Source of the DNA: Candidatus Parcubacteria bacterium
GTDB taxonomy: Bacteria; Patescibacteriota; Patescibacteriia; PEXW01
Reading direction: 5' to 3'
DNA: 49,075 nucleotides
Assembly: GCA_003597955.1 (NCBI GenBank)
Contig: QZJU01000018.1
Coordinates: forward strand, 1-49,075
Of the stretch, positions 31,060 to 38,628 are shown in pieces. Under the pieces are notes generated by a model, which saw only the letters and a list, made by a program, of their open reading frames with translations, did not search any database and was not told where the DNA came from. The translations under genes and the position numbers were made by a program. Each line of letters opens with the position of its first letter. The first letter of the stretch is position 1.

Positions 31060-32346
31060 ATGCTGGAAATTTTTAGAAACATGTTCCGAAGAAAATTACG
31101 AACCATTTTAACCATTACCGGCATTACTGTCGGAATTTTCGCGTTTACCGTCATGGGCTCTATGGCTTTAAGGTTTAATAAGATGATCTCGGGGGGCAAA
31201 AGTTTTATCACTGGGCAAATAACGGTTTTTCCTAAAGGCACAAGTTTCACAACTGGAACAACCGGACTTTTGCCTCTGGATGTTTTAAAGCGGATTGAGA
31301 AAGTGGAAGGCGTGGAAGCCGTGGCAGCGGGCGTGGAACTGGCCTTAAAAGAGCCGGATCCAGACAATCCGACTGGCGGAGCTGGTTTGGGTATACCGCC
31401 AACCATTGAAGGTACGGACTTGGATTCCGGCCACCGTAACCGCAATTGGACTACTTTAGATATGAAAGCGGGTCGGTTTCTTCAAAAAGGCGATTTAGAT
31501 TCATATGTGACCGTTGGATACACCATTGCGACTGACAATAACTTAAAAGTTGGTGATAAATTTGCAATTAGGGGCCGTGATTTTGAAGTCGTTGGCATTG
31601 TGGATCAGACCTTGACCGGTCCAGACAGTTATGTCTTTATGCCCTTAAAACCCGCACGGGAACTTCTGATTGAATCAAACCCGTTTTTGAAATCATTGAA
31701 AGAGCGCAGCGACGAAGCCGCGAAGATTTCTGACGCCGCTCTTGCGAGTCTGCCGGCGGAAAGTCGCAAACAAATATTAGAAGCTAGGGCTTTTAAATTC
31801 GAAGATGTTACGCAAGTGGCGGCAATTTCTTGGCAAGATGGTCAAGATCCTGAAGCCGTGGTTGACCGGATTAAGGAGCAATTTAAAGACGAGGTCATGG
31901 TGCTCTCGCCAGCTAAAATGGGCGAACAGATCGACAAAGCCTCGGCGATTTTTAACGCCATAATCTTGGGTAGTGCGGTCATTGCCTTGATTGTCGGTGG
32001 TTTTTCCATCATCAACACCATGATTATGTCGATTTCTGAAAGGAAAAAAGAGATCGGTATAAAAAAAGCCATTGGCGCTTCCAATAGCTCCATCGCCTGG
32101 GATTACACTCTGGAAGCCGGATTTATCGGCATTGTCGGTGGCGTTATCGGCATGGCTTTGGGAGTTTTAGTGGCTATATTAATTAACGCCAAAACCAAAG
32201 CCAGCGGAGCGGAAATATTTTTGATTAGAGCCTGGTTCATGGCCGTGGTGGTGGGTTTTTCTTTTGTGTTGGGCATAATCGCTGGTGTAATCCCGGCTTT
32301 AAGGGCCTCCAAAATGAAAGTCGTTGACGCGATTCGCGAATTATAA
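31060..32346 (+). CDS. MacB/FtsX-type ABC transporter permease
   Basis: 428 residues. One N-terminal helix (FRRKLRTILTITGITVGIFAFTVM), a large extracytoplasmic MacB_PCD domain (about 36-300, with AGRFLQKGDLDSYVTVGY and VGDKFAIRGRDFEVVGIVD), then three C-terminal helices of the FtsX domain with SISERKKEIGIKKAIGAS and the typical end PALRASKMKVVDAIREL. Such mechanotransmission pumps export peptides or lipoproteins or extract envelope substrates. The stop lies 13 bases before the ATG of its ATPase. Position next to the exported-peptide operon suggests, but does not prove, export of that peptide. Confidence 0.9.
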   Translation: MLEIFRNMFRRKLRTILTITGITVGIFAFTVMGSMALRFNKMISGGKSFITGQITVFPKGTSFTTGTTGLLPLDVLKRIEKVEGVEAVAAGVELALKEPDPDNPTGGAGLGIPPTIEGTDLDSGHRNRNWTTLDMKAGRFLQKGDLDSYVTVGYTIATDNNLKVGDKFAIRGRDFEVVGIVDQTLTGPDSYVFMPLKPARELLIESNPFLKSLKERSDEAAKISDAALASLPAESRKQILEARAFKFEDVTQVAAISWQDGQDPEAVVDRIKEQFKDEVMVLSPAKMGEQIDKASAIFNAIILGSAVIALIVGGFSIINTMIMSISERKKEIGIKKAIGASNSSIAWDYTLEAGFIGIVGGVIGMALGVLVAILINAKTKASGAEIFLIRAWFMAVVVGFSFVLGIIAGVIPALRASKMKVVDAIREL

Positions 32347-32359
32347 ATTTTTTAAAATT

Positions 32360-33037
32360 ATGTCAAGAACATTAATCCAAGCAAAAAATCTCCGCAAAAA
32401 ATACCAGATGTCTAAGACCAATATTGTCCAAGCTTTGGACGGGGTAGATATTGAAGTCCAGGAAGGGGATTTCTCCGCCATCGTCGGCCCTTCAGGCTGC
32501 GGTAAATCGACCCTACTGCATATTTTGGGCCTACTGGATAAATTGGACGAAGGCGAGTACAACTTAGACGGACTGGATACCACAAAAATCCGAGAAAAAG
32601 ATGCCAACCAAATCCGCGCCAAGAAAATCGGTTTTATTTTTCAGGGCTTTAACTTGATCCCCAGTTTGACCGCCTTGGAGAACATCATGCAGGCCGGCAA
32701 GTATGGCGGCTTGAATGCCAGACAGCGGAAAGAAAGGGCAGAGGAACTTTTGGATGTGATGGGCCTGCAAGAAAGAAAAAAACATAAACCCAACGAACTT
32801 TCAGGCGGTCAACAGCAAAGGGTGGCGATTGCCAGGGCGTTGGTGAATAAACCCGCGATTATTTTAGCTGATGAGCCGACAGGGGAATTGGATAGTGCGA
32901 CTTCGAAAGACATAATCGATCTACTAAAAAAATTGAATCAGGAAAATAACCAAACCTTTTTGATGGTCACTCACAATATGGAGGTCGCGGAAATGTGTAA
33001 GAAAATTATTCGCTTGAAAGACGGCAGGAACGCTTAA
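32360..33037 (+). CDS. MacB/LolD-type ABC transporter ATPase
   Basis: 225 residues from ATG 32360 (an earlier in-frame start at 32324 overlaps the permease and is not needed). Walker A GPSGCGKST, Q-loop FIFQGFNLIPSLTALEN, signature LSGGQQQRVAIARAL, Walker B IILADEPTGELDS and switch His in VTHNMEVAE are all intact. It powers the permease encoded just upstream; a homodimer with two permeases is the known arrangement. A terminator follows at 33053. Confidence 0.95.
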   Translation: MSRTLIQAKNLRKKYQMSKTNIVQALDGVDIEVQEGDFSAIVGPSGCGKSTLLHILGLLDKLDEGEYNLDGLDTTKIREKDANQIRAKKIGFIFQGFNLIPSLTALENIMQAGKYGGLNARQRKERAEELLDVMGLQERKKHKPNELSGGQQQRVAIARALVNKPAIILADEPTGELDSATSKDIIDLLKKLNQENNQTFLMVTHNMEVAEMCKKIIRLKDGRNA

Positions 33038-33052
33038 GCTTAAATTTCAAAA

Positions 33053-33084
33053 AAAGCTCTGGGCGTCAAACCCTAGCTTTTTTG
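33053..33084 (+). terminator. Terminator after the ABC transporter, fused to the next promoter
   Basis: AAAGCT (33053-33058) and GGG (33061-33063) pair with CCC (33071-33073) and AGCTTT (33075-33080); the T-tract continues straight into TTGTTATACT. Confidence 0.85.
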
Positions 33085-33091
33085 TTATACT
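33083..33091 (+). promoter_or_regulatory. Extended -10 promoter of the acetyl-CoA synthetase gene (leaderless)
   Basis: TGTTATACT with the hexamer TATACT at 33086-33091. Six bases separate it from ATG 33098, so +1 coincides with the start codon. Confidence 0.65.
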
Positions 33092-33097
33092 TAAAAT

Positions 33098-35146
33098 ATG
33101 AATCTAAAGCCTCTGTTAAGCCCCAGAACCATTGCCGTGGTCGGCGCTTCGACCGACCGGAAAAAATTGGGCAATGTGATTTTTCGAAATTGCTTGAATT
33201 TCGGTTATCGCGGCAAAGTATATCCGGTCAACCCTAACGCCAAAAAAATAGAAAGGCAAAAGGCTTATCCAGATCTAGTTAGTTTGCCTGGGCGGGTTGA
33301 CCTAGTCATTGTGGTGACGCCCGCACCAACCGTGCCATTAATCATCCGGCAGGCAGTTAAAGCCAAGGCCAGAAGCGCGGTGGTCATTAGCGCTGGGTTT
33401 GGCGAAACTGGGGCGAAAGGCATGGCCTTAGAAAAACAGATTTTAAAAATTGCCAAAGGTAAATTGCCGGTTGTGGGTCCGAATTGTTTAGGCATTGTTT
33501 TGCCGCATTTGAAATTAAACGCCTCTTTTGGCGTGGGTCTGCCTAAGCGTGGCGGCGTAAGCATCCTTTCGCAATCCGGAGCCATTGCCGTGGCGGAAAT
33601 GGAATGGGCCGCCAGCCAGAATTTGGGCTTTCGAACAATCATTAGCCTGGGCAATAAGACGGTTTTGCACGAAAGAGATTTATTACTTGCTTTAAGCCGG
33701 GACCCGGGCACGCGGGTGATTTTGATGTATTTGGAGGATATTCGGGACGGTCGGGAATTTTTGCTGGCGGCCCAACAAGTGATTAAACGCAAGCCGGTGA
33801 TTATTTTGCGCGCTGGTCGGTCAACGGCCGCGGCGCGCGCCGCCCAGTCTCACACCGGCGCTTTGGCTGGTTCGAGCGAAATTACAGACGCAGTTTTAAA
33901 GCAAGTTGGTTGCACTGTGGTTAATACTATTGACGAATGGTTCACTTTGGCTGCAGTCTTTGACCAAGCCAAAAGGCCAAAAGGCAACCGTGTGGCTGTT
34001 TTAACTAATGCTGGCGGGCCTGGAATTTTGGCGACTGACGCGCTGGAAAAAACCAGTTTGCAGTTGGCGGAATTTTCCAATTCCACCCAGGCTGTTCTTA
34101 AAAAGTCATTGCCTTCGGCCGCGGCTTTGCATAACCCCGTGGATGTGGTCGGCGACGCGCCGCCTGCTCGGTATTTTTCGGCTTTAAAGGCAGTTCTGCA
34201 GGATAAGCAAGTGGATTGTGTAATATTAATTTTGACCCACCAATTAGTCACCAACTCTTTGCAAGTGGCAAAGATTATCGTGAAACTGCAAATGAATTTT
34301 AGCCAGCCAATTTTGCCAGTTTTTATCGGCGGCAAAAAGGTGGCGCAGGGCATTGAATTAATGAAGAATTTTGGAATGGCGGTTTTTGCTTATCCCGAGT
34401 TGGCGGTATTTGCGGCGAACGCACTTTATCTTACCGGAGTTAAGCGGGTTTCGACTTTGCAAACTCTGCCAAATCCGGTAAAGAAAATTAAACATTCAAA
34501 TCAAACTGAGGTAGGCGAGTGGGCTGCAAAAAATTTAGCCTTGGCGGGCATTAAGGTTTTGCCCACTTTCAAAATTACATCCGGCCAGCAAGCCTTAAAA
34601 GTTGCGGCTCGCCTGCATTACCCGGTGGTAATGAAAATCGATTCGCCGAAGATTCTGCATAAAACCGAAAGCAGGGGAGTTATGGTGGATTTGCACACGC
34701 CGAGCATGGTGAGAAAAGCTTTCGGCAAAATGCAGACTAAGTTCAAAAAAGACCTGAAAGATCCGCAGACAAGAATCGTTATGCAGGATCAAAGGTTCGG
34801 CGGCTTGGAATTGATTATCGGCGCCATTCAAGATCCGCAATTCGGTCCAGTGGTTATCTTTGGTTTAGGCGGAATATATGTGGAAGCAATTCGCAAGGTC
34901 AACTATGCTTGTGCGCCTTTAAACAAAATTTCCGCCCAGTCGTTTCTGTTGAGTTCAGATGTCTGGCCGATTTTAAAAGGCGTTCGCGGCCAGACTTTTG
35001 CAACTGAAAAAGTCATTAATCTTTTGGTAAAAACCAGCCGGTTTATTGCCAAGCATCCGGAAATAAAGTCTTTGGATTTAAACCCGGTCTTGGTGGGCGC
35101 CAATGAAACTTACATTTTGGACGCTCGCATTGAATTCGCCAAATGA
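33098..35146 (+). CDS. ADP-forming acetyl-CoA synthetase (fused alpha-beta)
   Basis: 682 residues, the full fused form. It converts acyl-CoA + ADP + phosphate to acid + CoA + ATP, a substrate-level ATP step common in archaea and in some fermenting bacteria. Order: CoA-binding Rossmann domain (about 1-130, TIAVVGASTDRKKLGN), succinyl-CoA ligase-like domains with the phosphohistidine His252 in AQSHTGALAGS, and ATP-grasp_5 (about 460-680, YPVVMKIDSPKILHKTE, IVMQDQRFGGLELIIGA, VVIFGLGGIYVE, SLDLNPVLV). The downstream oxidoreductase supplies acyl-CoA, so the genes form a pyruvate/2-oxoacid to acetate energy module. Leaderless start predicted. Confidence 0.93.
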   Translation: MNLKPLLSPRTIAVVGASTDRKKLGNVIFRNCLNFGYRGKVYPVNPNAKKIERQKAYPDLVSLPGRVDLVIVVTPAPTVPLIIRQAVKAKARSAVVISAGFGETGAKGMALEKQILKIAKGKLPVVGPNCLGIVLPHLKLNASFGVGLPKRGGVSILSQSGAIAVAEMEWAASQNLGFRTIISLGNKTVLHERDLLLALSRDPGTRVILMYLEDIRDGREFLLAAQQVIKRKPVIILRAGRSTAAARAAQSHTGALAGSSEITDAVLKQVGCTVVNTIDEWFTLAAVFDQAKRPKGNRVAVLTNAGGPGILATDALEKTSLQLAEFSNSTQAVLKKSLPSAAALHNPVDVVGDAPPARYFSALKAVLQDKQVDCVILILTHQLVTNSLQVAKIIVKLQMNFSQPILPVFIGGKKVAQGIELMKNFGMAVFAYPELAVFAANALYLTGVKRVSTLQTLPNPVKKIKHSNQTEVGEWAAKNLALAGIKVLPTFKITSGQQALKVAARLHYPVVMKIDSPKILHKTESRGVMVDLHTPSMVRKAFGKMQTKFKKDLKDPQTRIVMQDQRFGGLELIIGAIQDPQFGPVVIFGLGGIYVEAIRKVNYACAPLNKISAQSFLLSSDVWPILKGVRGQTFATEKVINLLVKTSRFIAKHPEIKSLDLNPVLVGANETYILDARIEFAK

Positions 35147-35427
35147 CTCTAGACATTCCTTTAAACCGCATTGGCAACCCGCTCGTCTTTTTTTCCCGTT
35201 TGGGCTATCACCGGGAAACCAACGGTAGTTTTGCCAAACGAGTCGCCAGGCTGCCTTTTCCCAGATTTCATGTGTATCTGGATATTAGCCAAGAAAGCGT
35301 CAGGGTGAATTTGCATTTGGACGCCAAAAAACCCAGCTACCAAGGCACAAGCGCCCATGCCGGGGAATACGACGGGGAAGTGGTGGAAAGGGAGATGGAA
35401 AGGATTAAACAGAACGCAGGGCTCTGA
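35143..35427 (+). CDS. Small conserved-looking protein of unknown function
   Basis: 94 residues; ATG overlaps the upstream stop by ATGA, which indicates translational coupling. The sequence has VARLPFPRFHVYLDISQES and VNLHLDAKKPSYQGTSAHAG, with a beta-strand pattern, many charged residues and a helical end (EVVEREMERIKQNAGL). No signal peptide or cysteines. No known domain is recognised. The compact fold and operon position make it a credible real gene; a role linked to acyl-CoA metabolism is only guilt by association. Confidence 0.65.
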   Translation: MTLDIPLNRIGNPLVFFSRLGYHRETNGSFAKRVARLPFPRFHVYLDISQESVRVNLHLDAKKPSYQGTSAHAGEYDGEVVEREMERIKQNAGL

Positions 35428-35433
35428 TTAATT

Positions 35434-35442
35434 TGCTATACT
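35434..35442 (+). promoter_or_regulatory. Extended -10 promoter of the 2-oxoacid oxidoreductase genes
   Basis: TGCTATACT, hexamer 35437-35442; ATG 35450 is 7 bases further, again predicting a leaderless or nearly leaderless mRNA. Confidence 0.6.
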
Positions 35443-35449
35443 TTAATTC

Positions 35450-37198
35450 ATGAACCAAGTCATTAATCGTTTTACTTGGAAAATTGGCGGCGCTGCAGGC
35501 GACGGCATTATGGTAACGGGCGCGATGTTGAGCAAGATTTTCACGCGCGCCGGGCTTTGGGTTACGGATTATTCGGAATACCCTTCTTTAATCCGTGGCG
35601 GACACAATACCCAAGTGGTGCAGGTTGACGAAGAGCAGATTTTCACCCATGACCAGGGCAATGAGATTTTAGTGGCGCTGAACGAAGAAACCGTGCGCCT
35701 CCACGCCTCGGAAATCAGCCCTGGCGGAGTGATCATTTACGATGACGCAAGGCTGAAAATTCTGCCGGCCATGATCGGCAACCGGGAAGACATTGATTTA
35801 ATGGCCGTACCTTTTCAAAAGATCGCGTCGGATTTAGGCGGCAAGGACATTATGCGCAATACTGTGGCCTTGGGCGCTTCTTTGGCATTCTTAGACGCGC
35901 CGTTCAATCTTATTGAAGGCGTGATGCAAGACACCTTTGGAGACAAGGGCGAAAAAATTGTTAAACTGAATATTAATATTGCCCGGGCAGGCTACGATTT
36001 TGTCAAAAGTAATTTTAAAAAAACTTTTCCCTGGCTGATCAAACCAAAGAAGCAAGAAACCCACATGGTCATCAGCGGCAATGAAGCCATGGCTTTGGGC
36101 TTGCTCCAAGGCGGCTTGAAATTTTACGCGGCTTACCCCATGACCCCGGCGAGTTCGATTCTGATAACTTTGGCTGAATTGGCGCCGGTTTACGGACATG
36201 TCACCAAGCACGCGGAAGATGAGATTGCCGCCGTTAACTTGGCCATTGGCGCGGCTTTTGCCGGCGTTAGGTCGGCGACCGGCACTTCGGGCGGGGGTTT
36301 TTGCTTGATGACTGAAGGTTTGGGCTTGGCCGCGGAAACCGAAACGCCTTTAGTAATCGTTAATGCGCAAAGACCGGGGCCTTCGACCGGCTTGCCCACC
36401 TGGACCGAGCAAGGCGATCTGCGCTTTGTGATGCACGCATCGCAAGGCGATTTCCCCCGCGTGATTTCCGCCCCAGCTGACCCAACCCAAGCTTTTTACG
36501 AATCCGTTCGCGCTTTGAATATCGCGGAAAAATTTCATATGCAGGTGATTATGCTGACCGATAAGTACTTGGCGGAAAGCCATTGGACAACGCCGGAATT
36601 TGATTTAACCAAAGCCAAAATTGAACAGGGCGGATTTTTGGAAAATCCGCCAAAAGGCCAGGTTTTTTACCAGCGATACGCTGATTCGCCAAACGGCGTA
36701 ACACCCCGGTCTTTGCCGGGCCAGCCGGGCGGAGTTTTTACGGCGAATTCCGATGAGCATAGCCCACTTGGTTATTCCACTGAATCCAGTGAAGACCGGG
36801 AACTCCAAGTTGAAAAACGCGCCAAAAAGCTGGAAGCGGTAAAAGCTTTTTTGGGCGAAACGGTTGTTAAGGAAGGTCCGGAAAATTCGGATGTGACTTT
36901 TGTCACTTGGGGTTCAGCCACGCAATCCTGCCGGGAAGCATTGCGGAAATTGAAAGTCATGGGGGTTAATGCCAACATTCTGCAAATTCTTTACATCTTG
37001 CCTTTTCCGGCTGATGCCGTCAGTCGTGTGCTAAAAAATTCCAAAAAAACCATTTTGGTGGAGAACAATTTTTCCGGCCAGCTTGGCGGCGTGATCCGAG
37101 AATTTACGGGCTTAAAATGTGATGCGGAATTACTAAAATACGATGGCCGGCCTTTTTGGCCCGAAGAAATCGTGGATTTTGTGAAGAAAGTAATTTAG
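35450..37198 (+). CDS. 2-oxoacid:ferredoxin oxidoreductase, fused gamma-alpha subunit
   Basis: 582 residues, KorA/VorA-like. Residues 1-195 are the gamma domain (KIGGAAGDGIMVTGAMLSKI, SLIRGGHNTQVVQ), and 205 onward the alpha subunit (ISGNEAMALGLLQGGLKFYAAYPMTPASSI, HAEDEIAAVNLAIGAAFAGVRS, TGTSGGGF, PGPSTGLPTWTEQGDL), followed by domain II (VTFVTWGSATQSCREAL). With the beta subunit it oxidatively decarboxylates a 2-oxoacid to acyl-CoA and reduces ferredoxin. The exact substrate (pyruvate, 2-oxoglutarate or branched-chain) cannot be read. Paired with the ADP-forming synthetase it yields ATP. Confidence 0.93.
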   Translation: MNQVINRFTWKIGGAAGDGIMVTGAMLSKIFTRAGLWVTDYSEYPSLIRGGHNTQVVQVDEEQIFTHDQGNEILVALNEETVRLHASEISPGGVIIYDDARLKILPAMIGNREDIDLMAVPFQKIASDLGGKDIMRNTVALGASLAFLDAPFNLIEGVMQDTFGDKGEKIVKLNINIARAGYDFVKSNFKKTFPWLIKPKKQETHMVISGNEAMALGLLQGGLKFYAAYPMTPASSILITLAELAPVYGHVTKHAEDEIAAVNLAIGAAFAGVRSATGTSGGGFCLMTEGLGLAAETETPLVIVNAQRPGPSTGLPTWTEQGDLRFVMHASQGDFPRVISAPADPTQAFYESVRALNIAEKFHMQVIMLTDKYLAESHWTTPEFDLTKAKIEQGGFLENPPKGQVFYQRYADSPNGVTPRSLPGQPGGVFTANSDEHSPLGYSTESSEDRELQVEKRAKKLEAVKAFLGETVVKEGPENSDVTFVTWGSATQSCREALRKLKVMGVNANILQILYILPFPADAVSRVLKNSKKTILVENNFSGQLGGVIREFTGLKCDAELLKYDGRPFWPEEIVDFVKKVI

Positions 37199-37202
37199 CC
37201 AT

Positions 37203-38072
37203 ATGCCTAAGACTCAAAAAGATTTTAACGATTACAATACTGAAGTAAAACCAACTTGGTGCCCGGGTTGTGGAGATTTCGGCATTTGGACGGCCTTGCG
37301 CATGGCCATTGCAGATTTGGGCTGGGAGCCCCATGATTTTTTGGTCGTTTACGGCATTGGCTGTTCGGGGAATATGGCGAATTTTGTAAAAAGCTATGGC
37401 TTTCACGGCTTGCACGGCCGTGCTTTGCCCGTGGCCATTGGCGCGAAACTGGCGAACCAGGATTTAAAAATCATTGTCTTGGGGGGAGATGGCGACGGCT
37501 ATGGTGAAGGTGGCAACCATTTCATCCACGCCTTGCGGGGCAATGTGGACATTACCTATATTGTCCACGACAACCAAGTTTACGGTTTGACCAAAGGTCA
37601 GATGTCGCCGACGACGGAGCAAGGTCAGCCCACCAGTTCCACGCCCGAAGGTGTTATTGAACAACCGATTAACCCCGTGGCTTTGGCCGTGGCTGCAGGC
37701 GGCACTTTTGTCGCCCAAGGTTTTGCCGGGGACACCCTGCAATTAAGAGAATTAATAAAGCAAGCCATTGCTCACCCGGGTTTTGCGCATGTTAATGTCC
37801 TGCAGCCCTGCGTCACTTTCAACCATCACAATACTTTTTCCTGGTTCATGAAGCGCGTTTACAAACTGGAGCCGGGCAAATATGAATCGGGAAATAAATT
37901 GAAAGCTTTTGAAAAAGCTCTTGAGTGGGGCGAAAAAATCCCGACGGGGATTATCTATCAGGAAATCCGCCACACTTACGAGCAGGATGTTTCGGAACTG
38001 AAAAAGCAATCATTATTAAGGCAAGCTTTGAAAAAAATCGATATTTCAAAAACATTGGCTAAATTTTCCTAA
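37203..38072 (+). CDS. 2-oxoacid:ferredoxin oxidoreductase, beta (TPP-binding) subunit
   Basis: 289 residues. WCPGCGDFGIWTAL and GIGCSGNMANF hold the cysteines expected for the [4Fe-4S] cluster, and the thiamine-pyrophosphate motif is VLGGDGDGYGEGGNHF...NVDITYIVHDNQVYGLTKGQ. It starts 4 bases after the alpha subunit. No separate ferredoxin-like delta subunit is in the window, so the complex is the two-subunit KorAB type. Electrons presumably go to a ferredoxin encoded elsewhere. Confidence 0.95.
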   Translation: MPKTQKDFNDYNTEVKPTWCPGCGDFGIWTALRMAIADLGWEPHDFLVVYGIGCSGNMANFVKSYGFHGLHGRALPVAIGAKLANQDLKIIVLGGDGDGYGEGGNHFIHALRGNVDITYIVHDNQVYGLTKGQMSPTTEQGQPTSSTPEGVIEQPINPVALAVAAGGTFVAQGFAGDTLQLRELIKQAIAHPGFAHVNVLQPCVTFNHHNTFSWFMKRVYKLEPGKYESGNKLKAFEKALEWGEKIPTGIIYQEIRHTYEQDVSELKKQSLLRQALKKIDISKTLAKFS

Positions 38073-38095
38073 GTCTTTGAAAAAAAGGAGCGGAA

Positions 38096-38302
38096 ATGGA
38101 ATTCCTGAAATCCGGCGATGGACGCTACTATTTTATGGTGGCGATAATAAAACAAAATGAAAATATCTCGCGCAAGCTAATAAGGGCAAGGGATTTGCTT
38201 GATGCCGAGACCGAAATCTTGAAAAATTTAAACTTCGGAGAGCAGTTATTGGGTTTTGAAGTTTGTTCCATCCCGAAAATTCTTCCAACCTTGAGGTGTT
38301 GA
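38096..38302 (+). CDS. Small hypothetical protein with Shine-Dalgarno
   Basis: 68 residues, ATG 38096 preceded by AAAAAAGGAGCGGAA. The sequence FLKSGDGRYYFMVAIIKQNENISRKLIRARDLLDAETEIL suggests a short strand and two helices; the end has CSIPKILPTLRC with two cysteines. No known domain. It starts 23 bases after the oxidoreductase and could be the last gene of that transcript, but its ribosome binding site and composition link it to the accessory class. No terminator is visible in the 120 bases after it. Confidence 0.5.
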   Translation: MEFLKSGDGRYYFMVAIIKQNENISRKLIRARDLLDAETEILKNLNFGEQLLGFEVCSIPKILPTLRC

Positions 38303-38367
38303 AGTTCTGTCAACCTTGACCCATCATCGTTCTGTACTGAAATGGTGCAGGATGGTGCGGGGCGGGG

Positions 38368-38395
38368 TTGACAAAATCCGTATTTTTGCTATTCT
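38368..38395 (+). promoter_or_regulatory. Promoter of the small zinc-ribbon-like gene
   Basis: TTGACA (38368-38373), 16-nt spacer, TATTCT (38390-38395), 26 bases before ATG 38422. Confidence 0.6.
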
Positions 38396-38421
38396 GATTT
38401 GAATTTCAAGGTGGAGGAAAT

Positions 38422-38586
38422 ATGTTTGTAAAGTGTTCTTTAGTCTTGAAAGAAGGTGCGGTTTGCCCGTGCTGCCACGGCGGTAAACTGTGGCGAGTGA
38501 CATATTCTGGGCTATATTCAAATTGGTTGAGATGCGACAATACAAACGGCAAATGCTTGTTTGCTTGTCCAACGGTTAATTTTTAG
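38422..38586 (+). CDS. 54-residue Cys-rich zinc-ribbon-like protein
   Basis: ATG 38422 with AGGTGGAGG 4 nt upstream and its own near-consensus promoter; a terminator overlaps the stop. Seven cysteines: Cys5, then VCPCCHGGKLW (15, 17, 18) with His19, and LRCDNTNGKC-LFAC (38, 45, 49). Two Cys clusters about 20 residues apart around a Trp/Tyr-rich stretch look like a small zinc ribbon or a metal-binding peptide. It has no signal peptide. Too short for a firm family call. It lies alone between the oxidoreductase unit and recJ. Confidence 0.55.
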   Translation: MFVKCSLVLKEGAVCPCCHGGKLWRVTYSGLYSNWLRCDNTNGKCLFACPTVNF

Positions 38587-38616
38587 CGAGGAACCACCCC
38601 CTCGCTATTTTTTTGG
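38585..38616 (+). terminator. Terminator after the zinc-ribbon-like gene, fused to the recJ promoter
   Basis: AGCGAG (38585-38590) pairs with CTCGCT (38602-38607), followed by ATTTTTTT, which runs into TTGGTATAAT. Confidence 0.8.
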
Positions 38617-38622
38617 TATAAT
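38614..38622 (+). promoter_or_regulatory. Extended -10 promoter of recJ (leaderless)
   Basis: TGGTATAAT, hexamer TATAAT at 38617-38622; exactly six bases before ATG 38629. Confidence 0.7.
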
Positions 38623-38628
38623 GAAGGC

